A stretch of 64,000 nucleotides of DNA, from NCBI RefSeq assembly GCF_040273735.1, contig NZ_JBELZM010000015.1, forward strand, positions 1-64,000. The letters are read 5' to 3'. The notes under the pieces were generated by a model. That model was not told where the DNA came from. It did not search any database and saw nothing but the letters and a program-made list of their open reading frames with translations. This document shows positions 44,323-52,659 of the stretch, in pieces. Source of the stretch: Solibacillus sp040273735 (GTDB lineage Bacteria; Bacillota; Bacilli; Bacillales_A; Planococcaceae). Each line of letters begins with the position of its first letter. The first letter of the stretch is position 1. The position numbers were made by a program, and so were the translations under genes.

Positions 44323-45306
44323 TCATGACTGAAAAATCACTTCAATTTGTGTACCTTTACCAACTTCCGATGTAATCAAAAGCTGGTGTCCGAGCTTATC
44401 ACAAATCTCCTTTGCGATATAGAGTCCCATGCCGGTAGATTCTCCAGTTTTCCGGCCGTTTTCACCGGTAAAGAACGGCTTCATTACACGGGGTAAATCG
44501 GATTTGGGAATGCCGACCCCTTCATCACGTATGAGCAAATGGACATGCTGTTCTTTTTGCACCGCCGTAATATACAGTTTTTTATTCGGCTCAAATGTAT
44601 ATTTCACCGAGTTTGTAATGAACTGTCCTATTAAGAAGTTCAGCCATTTTATATCGCTCATGACGATTAAATCATCGTCGATGTTCACTTCCGGAAACAC
44701 CCGGTTGGCGATAAAAAGACGTTTATGGTCATTGACATTCGCCATGATTGCCGATTTAAGCTGCACTTTTCCGATTTGCATATCATCCGAAAAGTTTTCC
44801 AAGCGTGCATTCACTAAAACCATTTCAAGTCCGCGTTTCAACCGTTCGACTTCTTCCTGCACACTTTTTTTATCCAACTCTTCTTCCTGCTGCAGCAAAA
44901 GCTCCAAAACGGAGACTGGGGTTTTCATCTGGTGTACCCACTGGTTCATAAATTTATATTGTCTGGACTGGGTCGCATAGAGCGCCTGTACTTCATGCTG
45001 ATACAATTTGTACAGTTCATGCAAATAACGTTCTGTCTCCATATATTCCGTTGTTTTCGCATTCTTTTGAAGCGCATCCTCCATCGTTTGCGGCAGCGTG
45101 GAAATCTTCGCTAAATAACGACGTCTCAACATATAGCGCAAAACTAAAAATGAGACGATTAAAAGAAGGCTGATCGCAATCGCATAAATGGCAGTAGTGA
45201 CACTGCGAAAGCCATCCAGCCAAAATAATGAAAGTAAAAATAATGTGAGGACGATTTGAAAAATCAGGTAGGATAGATGCTCCTTCACAAATAATTTGAT
45301 CGTCAT
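44323..45306 (-). CDS. BceS-like intramembrane-sensing histidine kinase
   Basis: This 327-residue kinase has two N-terminal transmembrane helices with almost no extracellular loop (residues 8-60), the hallmark of intramembrane-sensing kinases. The phospho-acceptor His is in QWVHQMKTPVSVLEL (about 130), and N, G1 and G2 boxes are in FITNSVKYTF, DEGVGIPKSDLPRV and GMGLYIAKEICDKLG. Signalling is known to need the partner ABC transporter. It overlaps the regulator gene by one base (TAATG). Confidence 0.93.
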   Translation of the reverse strand: MTIKLFVKEHLSYLIFQIVLTLFLLSLFWLDGFRSVTTAIYAIAISLLLIVSFLVLRYMLRRRYLAKISTLPQTMEDALQKNAKTTEYMETERYLHELYKLYQHEVQALYATQSRQYKFMNQWVHQMKTPVSVLELLLQQEEELDKKSVQEEVERLKRGLEMVLVNARLENFSDDMQIGKVQLKSAIMANVNDHKRLFIANRVFPEVNIDDDLIVMSDIKWLNFLIGQFITNSVKYTFEPNKKLYITAVQKEQHVHLLIRDEGVGIPKSDLPRVMKPFFTGENGRKTGESTGMGLYIAKEICDKLGHQLLITSEVGKGTQIEVIFQS

Positions 45307-46010
45307 TACATTTCCTCCGTGCTTAATAAAAAGCGGTACCCTGCTCCGCGAACTGTTTCAATAACAGAAGAAATGCCATAATCGGCCAGCTTTTTTCGGA
45401 CTCGCGTCATATTCACATTTAATGTGTTTTCATCAACAAATGCCTGATCATCCCACAATTCCTCCAACAGCTGTTCGCGTGACACGACTTTAGGCGCTTG
45501 TCCCATTAATAATCCTAAAATGACACATTCCTTCTTCTGAAGCGGAACGACGAGCTCCTTCAATTGAAGTTCCATCCGTTCCAAATACAACGTAAGCTGT
45601 CCTTGTACAATTTTCCGCTCTTCCTGTCTTGCAGAATATTCTCCATATGTACGACGTAAATGGCTACGAATTTTAGCGAGTACGATTTCATAGTTAAACG
45701 GCTTCGTAATAAAGTCATCTCCGCCATTTTCCAATGCAAATATTTGATCCATTTCCCCCGAGCGAGCCGAGATAAATAAAATCGGACATTTCGTAAATTG
45801 TCTTAGCTCCCGGCACCAATAGTACCCATCATAGGAAGGCAAATTAATATCGAGTAAAATGATATGTGGAGAAAATGCTAAGCATTGTTCCATCAATGAA
45901 TCAAAGTCTTTAATCGTTTCTACTTCATACTGGTATTTTCTTAATGTGTCTGCCAATAGTGCAGCTATTTTAGGATCATCCTCAACGATGAAAATTCGAT
46001 GTTTTTCCAT
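45306..46010 (-). CDS. BceR-like response regulator (OmpR family)
   Basis: This 234-residue regulator has a receiver domain (IFIVEDDPKIAALL with acidic Asp residues, phospho-site in ILLDINLPSYDG about residue 53, Lys in ITKPFNYE about 103) and a C-terminal winged helix (LLEELWDDQAFVDENTLNVNMTRVRKKL). It is first in the four-gene unit regulator-kinase-ATPase-permease. The start has AAAGGAGG 8 bp upstream. Confidence 0.94.
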   Translation of the reverse strand: MEKHRIFIVEDDPKIAALLADTLRKYQYEVETIKDFDSLMEQCLAFSPHIILLDINLPSYDGYYWCRELRQFTKCPILFISARSGEMDQIFALENGGDDFITKPFNYEIVLAKIRSHLRRTYGEYSARQEERKIVQGQLTLYLERMELQLKELVVPLQKKECVILGLLMGQAPKVVSREQLLEELWDDQAFVDENTLNVNMTRVRKKLADYGISSVIETVRGAGYRFLLSTEEM

Positions 46011-46095
46011 CTGAATGACCTCCTTTTCAATAGGTTTTCAACTAAAATATCCCTACATAAGTTAATTGTTCATATTGTTCCATTGTATCAAAAAA

Positions 46096-46123
46096 AGAGG
46101 TCTCCCGAAAACAGGAGCCTCCT
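46096..46123 (-). terminator. lplJ terminator
   Basis: On the minus strand GGAGGCTCC and GGGAGACCTC arms form a hairpin with a single internal mismatch and are followed by seven T. It lies 44 bp after the lplJ stop and before the BceR-like gene. Confidence 0.85.
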
Positions 46124-46166
46124 TTTCTACACTCTCTATTACATATTTGATGACTGACAAAAGCTG

Positions 46167-47168
46167 CTAGTAAATTAAATGAAGGAAATCCTCTTTCGTA
46201 ATCCCGCCAAAGTATACTGGGATTTCAATATCTTTCAGCTTTTCTGCAATTGCGGCACGGTCATATTTCGTTCCGACCAAAAGTTCTCCAACCTCATCCA
46301 CATCACCAACACCAAAGAAATCTCCGAAGATTTTTGCCTCTTCAATGACCCCTTTATTCACTTCCAGACGAATATCCAAGCTGCCTGAAGGGAAACGCTT
46401 CGTTTTTTGAATGTTAAAGCGCGGTGATTTTCCGTAATTCCACTCCCATAACTGGTAACGGTTTTTTGAAATTTCATGGATGTTGTCCCAATCTTCTTCC
46501 GTTAGCTCGTAATATTGGATATTTTCCTCGCCACCGAAAATAGATTTTAAAATTTCCATACGGAACTCTTCTACCGTAATTTTTTCTGGCAGGAAATCAA
46601 TGATGTTTGCTACTCGCGAGCGTACTGATTTGATTCCTTTTGATTCAATCTTGTCCTGTTTTACTTTAAGTGAGTTCACGACAGCATCAATATCAAGATT
46701 AAACATAAGTGTCCCATGGCTGAACATGCGGCCGCGCGTTGAATATTGGGCATTGCCTGAAACCTTTTTCCCTTCAGCTAAAATATCGTTACGGCCTGAA
46801 AGCTCTGAGTTAACCCCTAATTTTGCAAGTGCATCAACGACAGGCTGTGTGAATTTTTTATAGTTGCTGAAGCTGTTGCCGTCATCCTTTGTCAGGAAGC
46901 TGAAGTTCAGATTGTTTAAATCATGATAAACCGCCCCGCCGCCGGATAGACGACGTACTACAAGTATTCCGTTTTCTTCAACGTAATCTGTATTGATTTC
47001 TTCGATTGTGTTTTGATTTTTTCCAATGATAATCGAAGGCTGATTAATATAAAACAGTAAATAATCATCCTTTTCGATATCCATGTTTTTCAGTACATAC
47101 TCTTCTATAGCCAGGTTAATACGAGGATCTGTAATTCCTTTATTATCGATAAAATACAAGAGACTCAC
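46167..47168 (-). CDS. lplJ: lipoate-protein ligase
   Basis: This 333-residue enzyme attaches lipoate via lipoyl-AMP to carrier proteins. Family motifs are INQPSIIIGKNQNTIEEIN (about 43-60), VRRLSGGGAVYHDLNNLNFSFL (about 75-95), and GRNDILAEGKKVSGNAQY with the catalytic Lys (about 125-142). A C-terminal accessory domain starts near 250. The name follows B. subtilis lplJ (yhfJ), which likewise lies near yhfH and yhfL. Confidence 0.95.
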   Translation of the reverse strand: MSLLYFIDNKGITDPRINLAIEEYVLKNMDIEKDDYLLFYINQPSIIIGKNQNTIEEINTDYVEENGILVVRRLSGGGAVYHDLNNLNFSFLTKDDGNSFSNYKKFTQPVVDALAKLGVNSELSGRNDILAEGKKVSGNAQYSTRGRMFSHGTLMFNLDIDAVVNSLKVKQDKIESKGIKSVRSRVANIIDFLPEKITVEEFRMEILKSIFGGEENIQYYELTEEDWDNIHEISKNRYQLWEWNYGKSPRFNIQKTKRFPSGSLDIRLEVNKGVIEEAKIFGDFFGVGDVDEVGELLVGTKYDRAAIAEKLKDIEIPVYFGGITKEDFLHLIY

Positions 47169-47298
47169 TCCTTCAAAAATCGTCCATTTATATTTTAACT
47201 TAAATTAGGCATTTTGTGTTGACGAATTAAATCTGTTATAATACAATACAATATATAAACAGAAGTAATATAACAGAAACTTAAAGGAGGCATACACA

Positions 47299-47424
47299 AT
47301 GTTAGAAAACGTAGTGGAATTTTTCAAGAATTTACCTGATAAAATTTGCGTTCAATGCGGTGATAAAATCGAAGAACAAAGCGAGTGCTACAGCAACAAT
47401 TGTGATAAATGTAACTCTCTTTAA
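47299..47424 (+). CDS. yhfH: YhfH-family small zinc-binding-like protein
   Basis: This 41-residue protein reads MLENVVEFFKNLPDKICVQCG in its first half and ends CYSNNCDKCNSL. The paired cysteines CVQC and CDKC (plus two more) suggest one bound zinc. The FFKNLP and ECY features match the short YhfH family of Bacilli. It has a strong ribosome-binding site (AAAGGAGG), its own terminator, and is divergent from lplJ, as in B. subtilis. The function is unknown. Confidence 0.85.
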   Translation: MLENVVEFFKNLPDKICVQCGDKIEEQSECYSNNCDKCNSL

Positions 47425-47502
47425 TTGTTTACACACTGTTTAATTCGCATTACTGACACCTTCATCTTAGAACTAGGATGAGCCTATAATAGCTTACCTG
47501 GA

Positions 47503-47527
47503 CCACGAGTTTGCTCAATGCTCGTGG
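47503..47527 (+). terminator. yhfH terminator
   Basis: The stem CCACGAG/CTCGTGG with an 11-nt loop is followed by TTTTTT on the plus strand, 79 bp after the yhfH stop. Confidence 0.9.
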
Positions 47528-47540
47528 TTTTTTCTGTATA

Positions 47541-47583
47541 AAAAAGCATGGATTCAAGGGAAAAACCCGAATCCATGCTTTTT
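47541..47583. terminator. terminator of yhgE
   Basis: A perfect 15-bp stem, AAAAAGCATGGATTC and its complement, lies immediately before the yhgE stop codon side on the minus strand and ends in T-runs in both directions. Confidence 0.92.
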
Positions 47584-47586
47584 CTT

Positions 47587-49773
47587 TTATAGTTCTGTAT
47601 GTTGTTTTGAATAACGTTTTTTATAAAGCAATGCAAAGTAACCGAAAGTGATTGCTAAGCATGAAATCATAACTGCACCTAAAATCGACCAGTTGAACAT
47701 TAGGAATGATGTATCACCAGTTGAAATGGCTGCTTTGAAGCCTTGTACAGAGAATGTCATCGGTAAAATTTTATTGAAGAAATGCAATTGCTCTGGTACT
47801 AGTTCAATCGGGAATGTCCCTGCACTTGTTGTTAATTGAAGAATTAACACGACGATGGCAATAAAACGTCCTGGATCGCCAAATACAGACACAAGCAATT
47901 GAACCATAGCTAAAAATGTAAAGCTTGTTATAATTGTTGTCAGAATGAACTGCGGCATATTATTTACCTCAAGTCCAAGCCCCCAAACGACAATTGCAAT
48001 CGTTATAAATGATTGCACCAATCCAACACCGATTAATACAGTTACTTTACTTACAAACCAGCTTGCACTGTTTTTCGGGATAACGGCTGGTTCAACAAAT
48101 GGGAATACAATCGAGATTAATAATGCCCCAACGAATAATCCTAAGGAAATAAAGTATGGTGCAAAACCTGTACCATAATTCGGTACATGGTTTACGGAAT
48201 CTTTTTCAACTTCCACTGGAGAACCGACCATATCGTACGTATCTTCAGTCGGATTTACAGCCGCTTTTTCGCCCGCTTCCGTCAATTTTTCAGATAAAGT
48301 TGTCGTACCATCCTTCAATTCTTTCGTGCCATCCGCTAAAGTAGTAGAACCTTGTGCCAACTCACCTGACTTTTCTGCCAACAAGCTAGTACCGTCATAT
48401 AGTTTATTCGAACCATCCACTAATGTGTTCAAACCTTGTGCCAACGTGTTGGCTCCTGTTGCTGCACTTGATGCGCCTGCTGTTAGTTCATTTAGTTTTC
48501 CGGCAATTGTCGTATTGCCTTGTGCTAATGAATTGGCACCCTCTATTAGCTGTGCTGAGTTTTGCTGTAATTGTGCAACACCTGCTGTTACTTGTTGCTG
48601 CCCTGCATTTAATTTACTAGCACCTTCACTGATTGCCGCGATTTTATCGTCCAATCCGTTTGTTCCTGCGTGCAGCTGGCTTAAACCGCCACTTACTTGT
48701 TTACTGCCTTCTTGCAGCTGCCCTAGTGCATTTTTTAATGCTGCTTGATTTTCTTCAGGCAGCATAGGTAAAATCGCTTCCAGTTGAGCCGCCAATTGAT
48801 CCATACCGCCGGCTACATTAGCTGAACCATCTGCCAGCGCTTTTACTTTGTCATCAATATTCGCTGTACCCTGTGTTAATAATTTCAGGTTTTCAGCTAA
48901 GCTCGCCTGACCGGATGTGATATCCTTTTGTCCGTTTGCTACTTGTGCAACACCATCAGTATAGCTTTCAATACCTTGCTGCAATGTATTTGCGCCATCT
49001 GCTGCAGATTTTGCTCCTGTTTCAAGTTGGCTGCTGCCATCCGCAATTTTTGCTACACCTGCCGCCAGATCACCAGCACCTTTTGCAGCATTTTTAGCAC
49101 CGGTAACTAAAGTGTCAGTACCATCGGATAATTGGACAGAGCTTGATGCCAATTGTTCTAAATAACCTTTTAGCTCCTCAGCGCCATCCGCCAGCTTAGC
49201 GGCACCTTTATCCAGCTCCCCTGCTCCATCTGCCGCTTCGGTAAAACCGTCACCAAGCTGTGTAATGGAATCAAATAATTTTTCGGCATATGTTGCTGAA
49301 ACCTGTGTATTTACTTCCGCTTTAATGCGATCCATTGCAGTTTCACCAATTTGTGCGCCTAAAAAGTTGAAGCCTTCATTTGGAATATAATCAATAACCA
49401 ATTTTTGTGGTTCGTCATCTAATAATGTAGTTGCATGCTCAGAGAAGTTTTCCGGAATTTTAATTAAGATATAATACTTTTGATCCAATAATTTTTGATC
49501 CGCTTCTTTTGCATCGACTTCTTCAAACTGGAATTGCTCGCTATCTATCAGTTTATCGACCAATGTTTGACCGAGCTCCATTGTTTCCTCATCCATCATT
49601 GCCCCTTTGTCTTCATTGACAACGGCAACCGGCAGGCTCTTTAAATTGGCATATGGATCCCAAAATGCCCATAAGAACATCCCGCTGTACATAACAGGGA
49701 CAAAAAGAACGGCAATAACTGAAATAAGCATTTTCTTTGTTTTAAAAATTTTCAGCCATTCTGCTTTTATCAC
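47587..49773 (-). CDS. YhgE/Pip-domain membrane protein
   Basis: This 728-residue protein has the YhgE/Pip layout. One transmembrane helix is near the N-terminus (16-35). A long extracellular region (about 40-545) follows, with some twenty imperfect short repeats of the type L-xx-GA/GS-xx-L-xx-G between about 185 and 510. The C-terminus has five or six helices. Relatives include Lactococcus Pip, a phage c2 receptor, and proteins linked to ESX-type secretion. GTG 49773 after AAGGAGG is the start. The TetR gene next to it and matching sites suggest repression. Confidence 0.9.
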   Translation of the reverse strand: MIKAEWLKIFKTKKMLISVIAVLFVPVMYSGMFLWAFWDPYANLKSLPVAVVNEDKGAMMDEETMELGQTLVDKLIDSEQFQFEEVDAKEADQKLLDQKYYILIKIPENFSEHATTLLDDEPQKLVIDYIPNEGFNFLGAQIGETAMDRIKAEVNTQVSATYAEKLFDSITQLGDGFTEAADGAGELDKGAAKLADGAEELKGYLEQLASSSVQLSDGTDTLVTGAKNAAKGAGDLAAGVAKIADGSSQLETGAKSAADGANTLQQGIESYTDGVAQVANGQKDITSGQASLAENLKLLTQGTANIDDKVKALADGSANVAGGMDQLAAQLEAILPMLPEENQAALKNALGQLQEGSKQVSGGLSQLHAGTNGLDDKIAAISEGASKLNAGQQQVTAGVAQLQQNSAQLIEGANSLAQGNTTIAGKLNELTAGASSAATGANTLAQGLNTLVDGSNKLYDGTSLLAEKSGELAQGSTTLADGTKELKDGTTTLSEKLTEAGEKAAVNPTEDTYDMVGSPVEVEKDSVNHVPNYGTGFAPYFISLGLFVGALLISIVFPFVEPAVIPKNSASWFVSKVTVLIGVGLVQSFITIAIVVWGLGLEVNNMPQFILTTIITSFTFLAMVQLLVSVFGDPGRFIAIVVLILQLTTSAGTFPIELVPEQLHFFNKILPMTFSVQGFKAAISTGDTSFLMFNWSILGAVMISCLAITFGYFALLYKKRYSKQHTEL

Positions 49774-49799
49774 GATAATTTCCTCCTTCTAAAACCATA

Positions 49800-49822
49800 T
49801 GACCAATATCGTCATTCGGTCA
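49800..49822. promoter_or_regulatory. candidate TetR operator upstream of yhgE
   Basis: The inverted repeat TGACCAA ... TTCGGTCA spans 23 bp, 27 bp before the yhgE start. An equivalent 23-bp site with the same arms and spacing occurs upstream of the TetR gene at 50461-50483. Confidence 0.6.
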
Positions 49823-49841
49823 TTTCATGGTAAAAAGAAAC

Positions 49842-49858
49842 CACTTCACCAGGAAGTG
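49842..49858 (-). terminator. terminator of the TetR gene
   Basis: The hairpin CACTTC/GAAGTG with a 5-nt loop is followed on the minus strand by GGTTTCTTTTT. It starts 4 bp after the stop codon. Confidence 0.65.
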
Positions 49859-49862
49859 ACTA

Positions 49863-50438
49863 CTAATTTTTCTTTGCCAAACCACGGAAAATGGTTTCGC
49901 TGAATAATGTCAAAATTTCTTGTTCATTGAGTGGTTCATTATGTGTCAACTGCCAGTCCACAATAAAAGCCAAATACGATTTAAACAATAAAAAGGCTAC
50001 ATGCTCAGGATTACAGTCAATGACCTCATCTTTTGCAATGCCGTTACGAATGCGCATCGAGACGTATGAAATGATTTCCGACTCGATTTTCAACAGCATT
50101 TGCTGTACTTCAGGAGTGCCCAGTGCTCTCTCCTCATCTATTAGTTTGGCAAACAGTAAATGACGCTCACGGAACTGCAGCATTTTCATCAATGCTGTAT
50201 GGGCATTTTGCATAAAGCTCGCATTTATATCGATTAGCTGATCTGTTTCGCGCTTCATTTCACCGATTAAATGGAAGACAACTTCCTGAAACAGCTCTTC
50301 TTTATTTTTAAAAAAAGTATAAATAGTCCCTTTTCCTACATTTGCAATTTTTGCAACTTGTTCAATCGTTGTTGCTTTATAGCCAAATAACGTAAAAGAT
50401 TTTGTAGCAGCTATTAAAATTTCATGTCGACGATCCAT
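49863..50438 (-). CDS. TetR/AcrR-family regulator (YhgD type)
   Basis: This 191-residue repressor has an N-terminal helix-turn-helix (RHEILIAATKSFTLFGYKATTIEQVAKIANVGKGTIYTFFKNKEELF, about 4-49) and a ligand-binding C-terminal domain. It lies just upstream of yhgE in the same orientation, as yhgD does in B. subtilis. Matching inverted repeats before both genes suggest control of itself and of yhgE. The inducer is unknown. Confidence 0.92.
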   Translation of the reverse strand: MDRRHEILIAATKSFTLFGYKATTIEQVAKIANVGKGTIYTFFKNKEELFQEVVFHLIGEMKRETDQLIDINASFMQNAHTALMKMLQFRERHLLFAKLIDEERALGTPEVQQMLLKIESEIISYVSMRIRNGIAKDEVIDCNPEHVAFLLFKSYLAFIVDWQLTHNEPLNEQEILTLFSETIFRGLAKKN

Positions 50439-50460
50439 AAATCCACCTCCTCAAAAAAAG

Positions 50461-50483
50461 TGACCAAAAGACCACTTCGGTCA
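50461..50483. promoter_or_regulatory. candidate TetR operator upstream of the TetR gene
   Basis: This 23-bp site has the arms TGACCAA and TTCGGTCA, the same arms as the site at 49800-49822; 16 of 23 positions agree. An outer GTGAC/GTCAC pair (50460-50492) extends the symmetry. It lies 22 bp before the TetR start codon. Confidence 0.6.
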
Positions 50484-50524
50484 TCCAGTCACCATTATAC
50501 ACCGTTCTTCTCATATTGCAATAC

Positions 50525-51016
50525 TTAATGATTATGATCTTCTTCTTTTTCTTCTTTATTTTCTTCGTCATGTTCCATCGAATCAGAACTTGTATCTTCC
50601 AGCACTTTGCTCATATCAGGGTTGCCGACGATCAGCTCCTGCTTTGGCATCACGTGCATTCCGCGCGCCGTCGTATGGGCAAACATATAATATACGCCAT
50701 CATGGTCAAACTTATAGTCAGCGACATAGATTCCGTCTTCTGTCAGCTCTCCGTCCAGCATCTCCCCTTCATCACGAAGACCTGATTCCCATACTTCAAA
50801 CTTCACTTCTTTCGCATCATTTACCGCTTCTTCATCTTGAGTCACAAGTGCTGCAAGCTGAATCGTTTCCCCTACATTCAAATGATCAGCCGTTTGAATA
50901 TGTACATCTACAATTGCCGGTACCTCGGCTGTATCAAGTGTCTCCACTTCAGGATCATCGCCACACCCTACTAATAAAAAAGGTACTGCAACTAAACTGT
51001 AAAACCATTTTTTCAT
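50525..51016 (-). CDS. FixH/YtkA-like lipoprotein
   Basis: This 163-residue lipoprotein has a signal peptide ending in LVGC (Cys about 18), a beta-sandwich YtkA-like region (about 35-130, with VGETIQLAALVTQ and DGVYYMFAHTTARGMHVMPKQELIVG), and a very acidic His-containing tail ending EEDHNH. FixH/YtkA domains occur in copper and cytochrome-oxidase assembly proteins. The His/Met-rich parts would suit metal binding, but this is inference. GGGAG before ATG 51016 sets the start. Confidence 0.8.
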   Translation of the reverse strand: MKKWFYSLVAVPFLLVGCGDDPEVETLDTAEVPAIVDVHIQTADHLNVGETIQLAALVTQDEEAVNDAKEVKFEVWESGLRDEGEMLDGELTEDGIYVADYKFDHDGVYYMFAHTTARGMHVMPKQELIVGNPDMSKVLEDTSSDSMEHDEENKEEKEEDHNH

Positions 51017-51155
51017 CGTTAAATCTCCCATCCTTGTTATGTAATTTATTGCAATCTTTGCCCCACCTTTATTAGCGTACTAAAAATTCCGCACAGATGC
51101 ATACTATAATTAAGGTAAATTTGTGAACCATTAGGAAATTATTCAAACAAAAATA

Positions 51156-51186
51156 CTGCATTAAAAGCGGTTTACTTTTAATACAG
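51156..51186 (-). terminator. hem operon terminator
   Basis: The stem CTGTATTAAAAG/CTTTTAATGCAG (one G-T pair) is followed on the minus strand by TATTTTTG, 28 bp after the hemY stop. Confidence 0.85.
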
Positions 51187-51213
51187 CATTCTTTCATCTA
51201 TTCTATTGAATTG

Positions 51214-52653
51214 TTACATTGCTAATTTTGACTCGGCCAACTGGTTGAGTAATTGCTCGGCAGTATTTCTCCCTTGCAATACGCAGTCTGGAATACTAAT
51301 TCCCTCATAGGAGCTTCCTGTTAAAAAGACATTCGGATACTCTTGATAAAACTGTTTTTTCATAGTTGACATGCGAGACTCATGACCAATTGTATATTGA
51401 GGCATTGCTTCTTTCCAGCGGGCAACTGTTGTCAACAATGGCTGGGCATCCAAACCTACCGCCCGTTCCAAATCCTGCAATACAATTTTTTCAATTTCAC
51501 TGTCGGGCAGCTCTACAATCGATTCATCCCCTACACGGCCAATGTAAACTCTAAGCAGTTCATGGCCCTCCGGAGAAACATTACCCCATTTTCTGTGACT
51601 CCACGTACAGCTTGTAATTGCAAAATGACTATTGCGTGAAACGAAGAAGTTAAGTGCATCTTCATATTTTTGCATCGAACCTTTTTCAAATGCCATTGTA
51701 ACCGTAGCAATCGTAGCATAATTCATATCCGGAACTTGCTGCATTGTTATTGAATCCGGGAAGATTCTTTTCGCTACATTAAACGGTGTCGTAACAACAA
51801 TTTTATCTGCTTGAATGGACGTCCCATCATTCAATTCAATAAGATGAGTGTCATCATTATTTTTTTCAATGGAGTTCACTTTCAATCCTTTTAAAATCGT
51901 AACATCGGTTAAAGCATTTTCCAATGTTTCAATTAAAGATTCCAGCCCGTTTTCAAATGATTCGTAATGTAGTTCACCTGGAGTATCTACGAGCGCGTAG
52001 ATGCCTTTACCGGTTTTCTTCATACCGAGAAGCAAACTGCGGTATTCTTTTTCCAACTGATAAAACTGCGGGAACATCGATTGCATACTAAGATGGTCGA
52101 CATCACCTGCAAAAGTACCTGCCAACACCGGCTCGACTAAATTTTCTACGACTTCTTTACCAAAGCGTCGATTGAAAAATTCACTGATCGGTTCGTCTGC
52201 CGCATGCGGTAATTTCGGTAATAACAAATCGCCTGCTGCGCGGAATTTCCCCATTATAGATAGAACATTCGATGTCATGAACGGGAAGATTTTAGGTGAC
52301 CCTCCGAGCAGAATGTTGCTCGGAATTTGGTGTAACTTGCTACCAACTGCGATGAATGTTCGACCATAATTATTTTGAATCATCTCATGTTCGATATTTA
52401 AATCACGTGCCAGCACTCGGACACTGCTACCTGTATCAAAAAACGATTCAGGCCCACGTTCGATAATATATCCATTTTGACGCACTGTATGGATTTTACC
52501 ACCTAAACGTAGTGACGCTTCAATCAGCACGATATCTATCGGTAAATTATGCGCCTTCGTTTTTTGCTGTAAATAGTATGCCGTCGTCAAACCAGTGATG
52601 CCACCGCCAACGATAACAACCTTATTCCTTTTTAAAGTCACCCTCATCATCAC
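51214..52653 (-). CDS. hemY: coproporphyrinogen III oxidase / protoporphyrinogen oxidase HemY (CgoX)
   Basis: This 479-residue FAD enzyme has the N-terminal dinucleotide motif VVIVGGGITGLTTAYYLQ, GGKIHTVRQNGYIIERGPESF near 50, and the C-terminal FAD segment FLTGSSYEGISIPDCVLQGRNTA. In Gram-positives this enzyme oxidises coproporphyrinogen to coproporphyrin in the coproporphyrin-dependent haem route. The start is uncertain: GTG 52653, ATG 52650, ATG 52647 and GTG 52641 are all in frame and the ribosome-binding site is poor. The last gives the usual family N-terminus. It is 6 bp downstream of hemH. Confidence 0.93.
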   Translation of the reverse strand: MMMRVTLKRNKVVIVGGGITGLTTAYYLQQKTKAHNLPIDIVLIEASLRLGGKIHTVRQNGYIIERGPESFFDTGSSVRVLARDLNIEHEMIQNNYGRTFIAVGSKLHQIPSNILLGGSPKIFPFMTSNVLSIMGKFRAAGDLLLPKLPHAADEPISEFFNRRFGKEVVENLVEPVLAGTFAGDVDHLSMQSMFPQFYQLEKEYRSLLLGMKKTGKGIYALVDTPGELHYESFENGLESLIETLENALTDVTILKGLKVNSIEKNNDDTHLIELNDGTSIQADKIVVTTPFNVAKRIFPDSITMQQVPDMNYATIATVTMAFEKGSMQKYEDALNFFVSRNSHFAITSCTWSHRKWGNVSPEGHELLRVYIGRVGDESIVELPDSEIEKIVLQDLERAVGLDAQPLLTTVARWKEAMPQYTIGHESRMSTMKKQFYQEYPNVFLTGSSYEGISIPDCVLQGRNTAEQLLNQLAESKLAM

Positions 52654-52659
52654 TCTCTA

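Noticed and set aside
48326..48748. 140-codon plus-strand frame opposite yhgE
   Set aside because: It is the antisense shadow of the repetitive Leu/Gly-rich region; the YhgE frame has the start signal, domains and family match.
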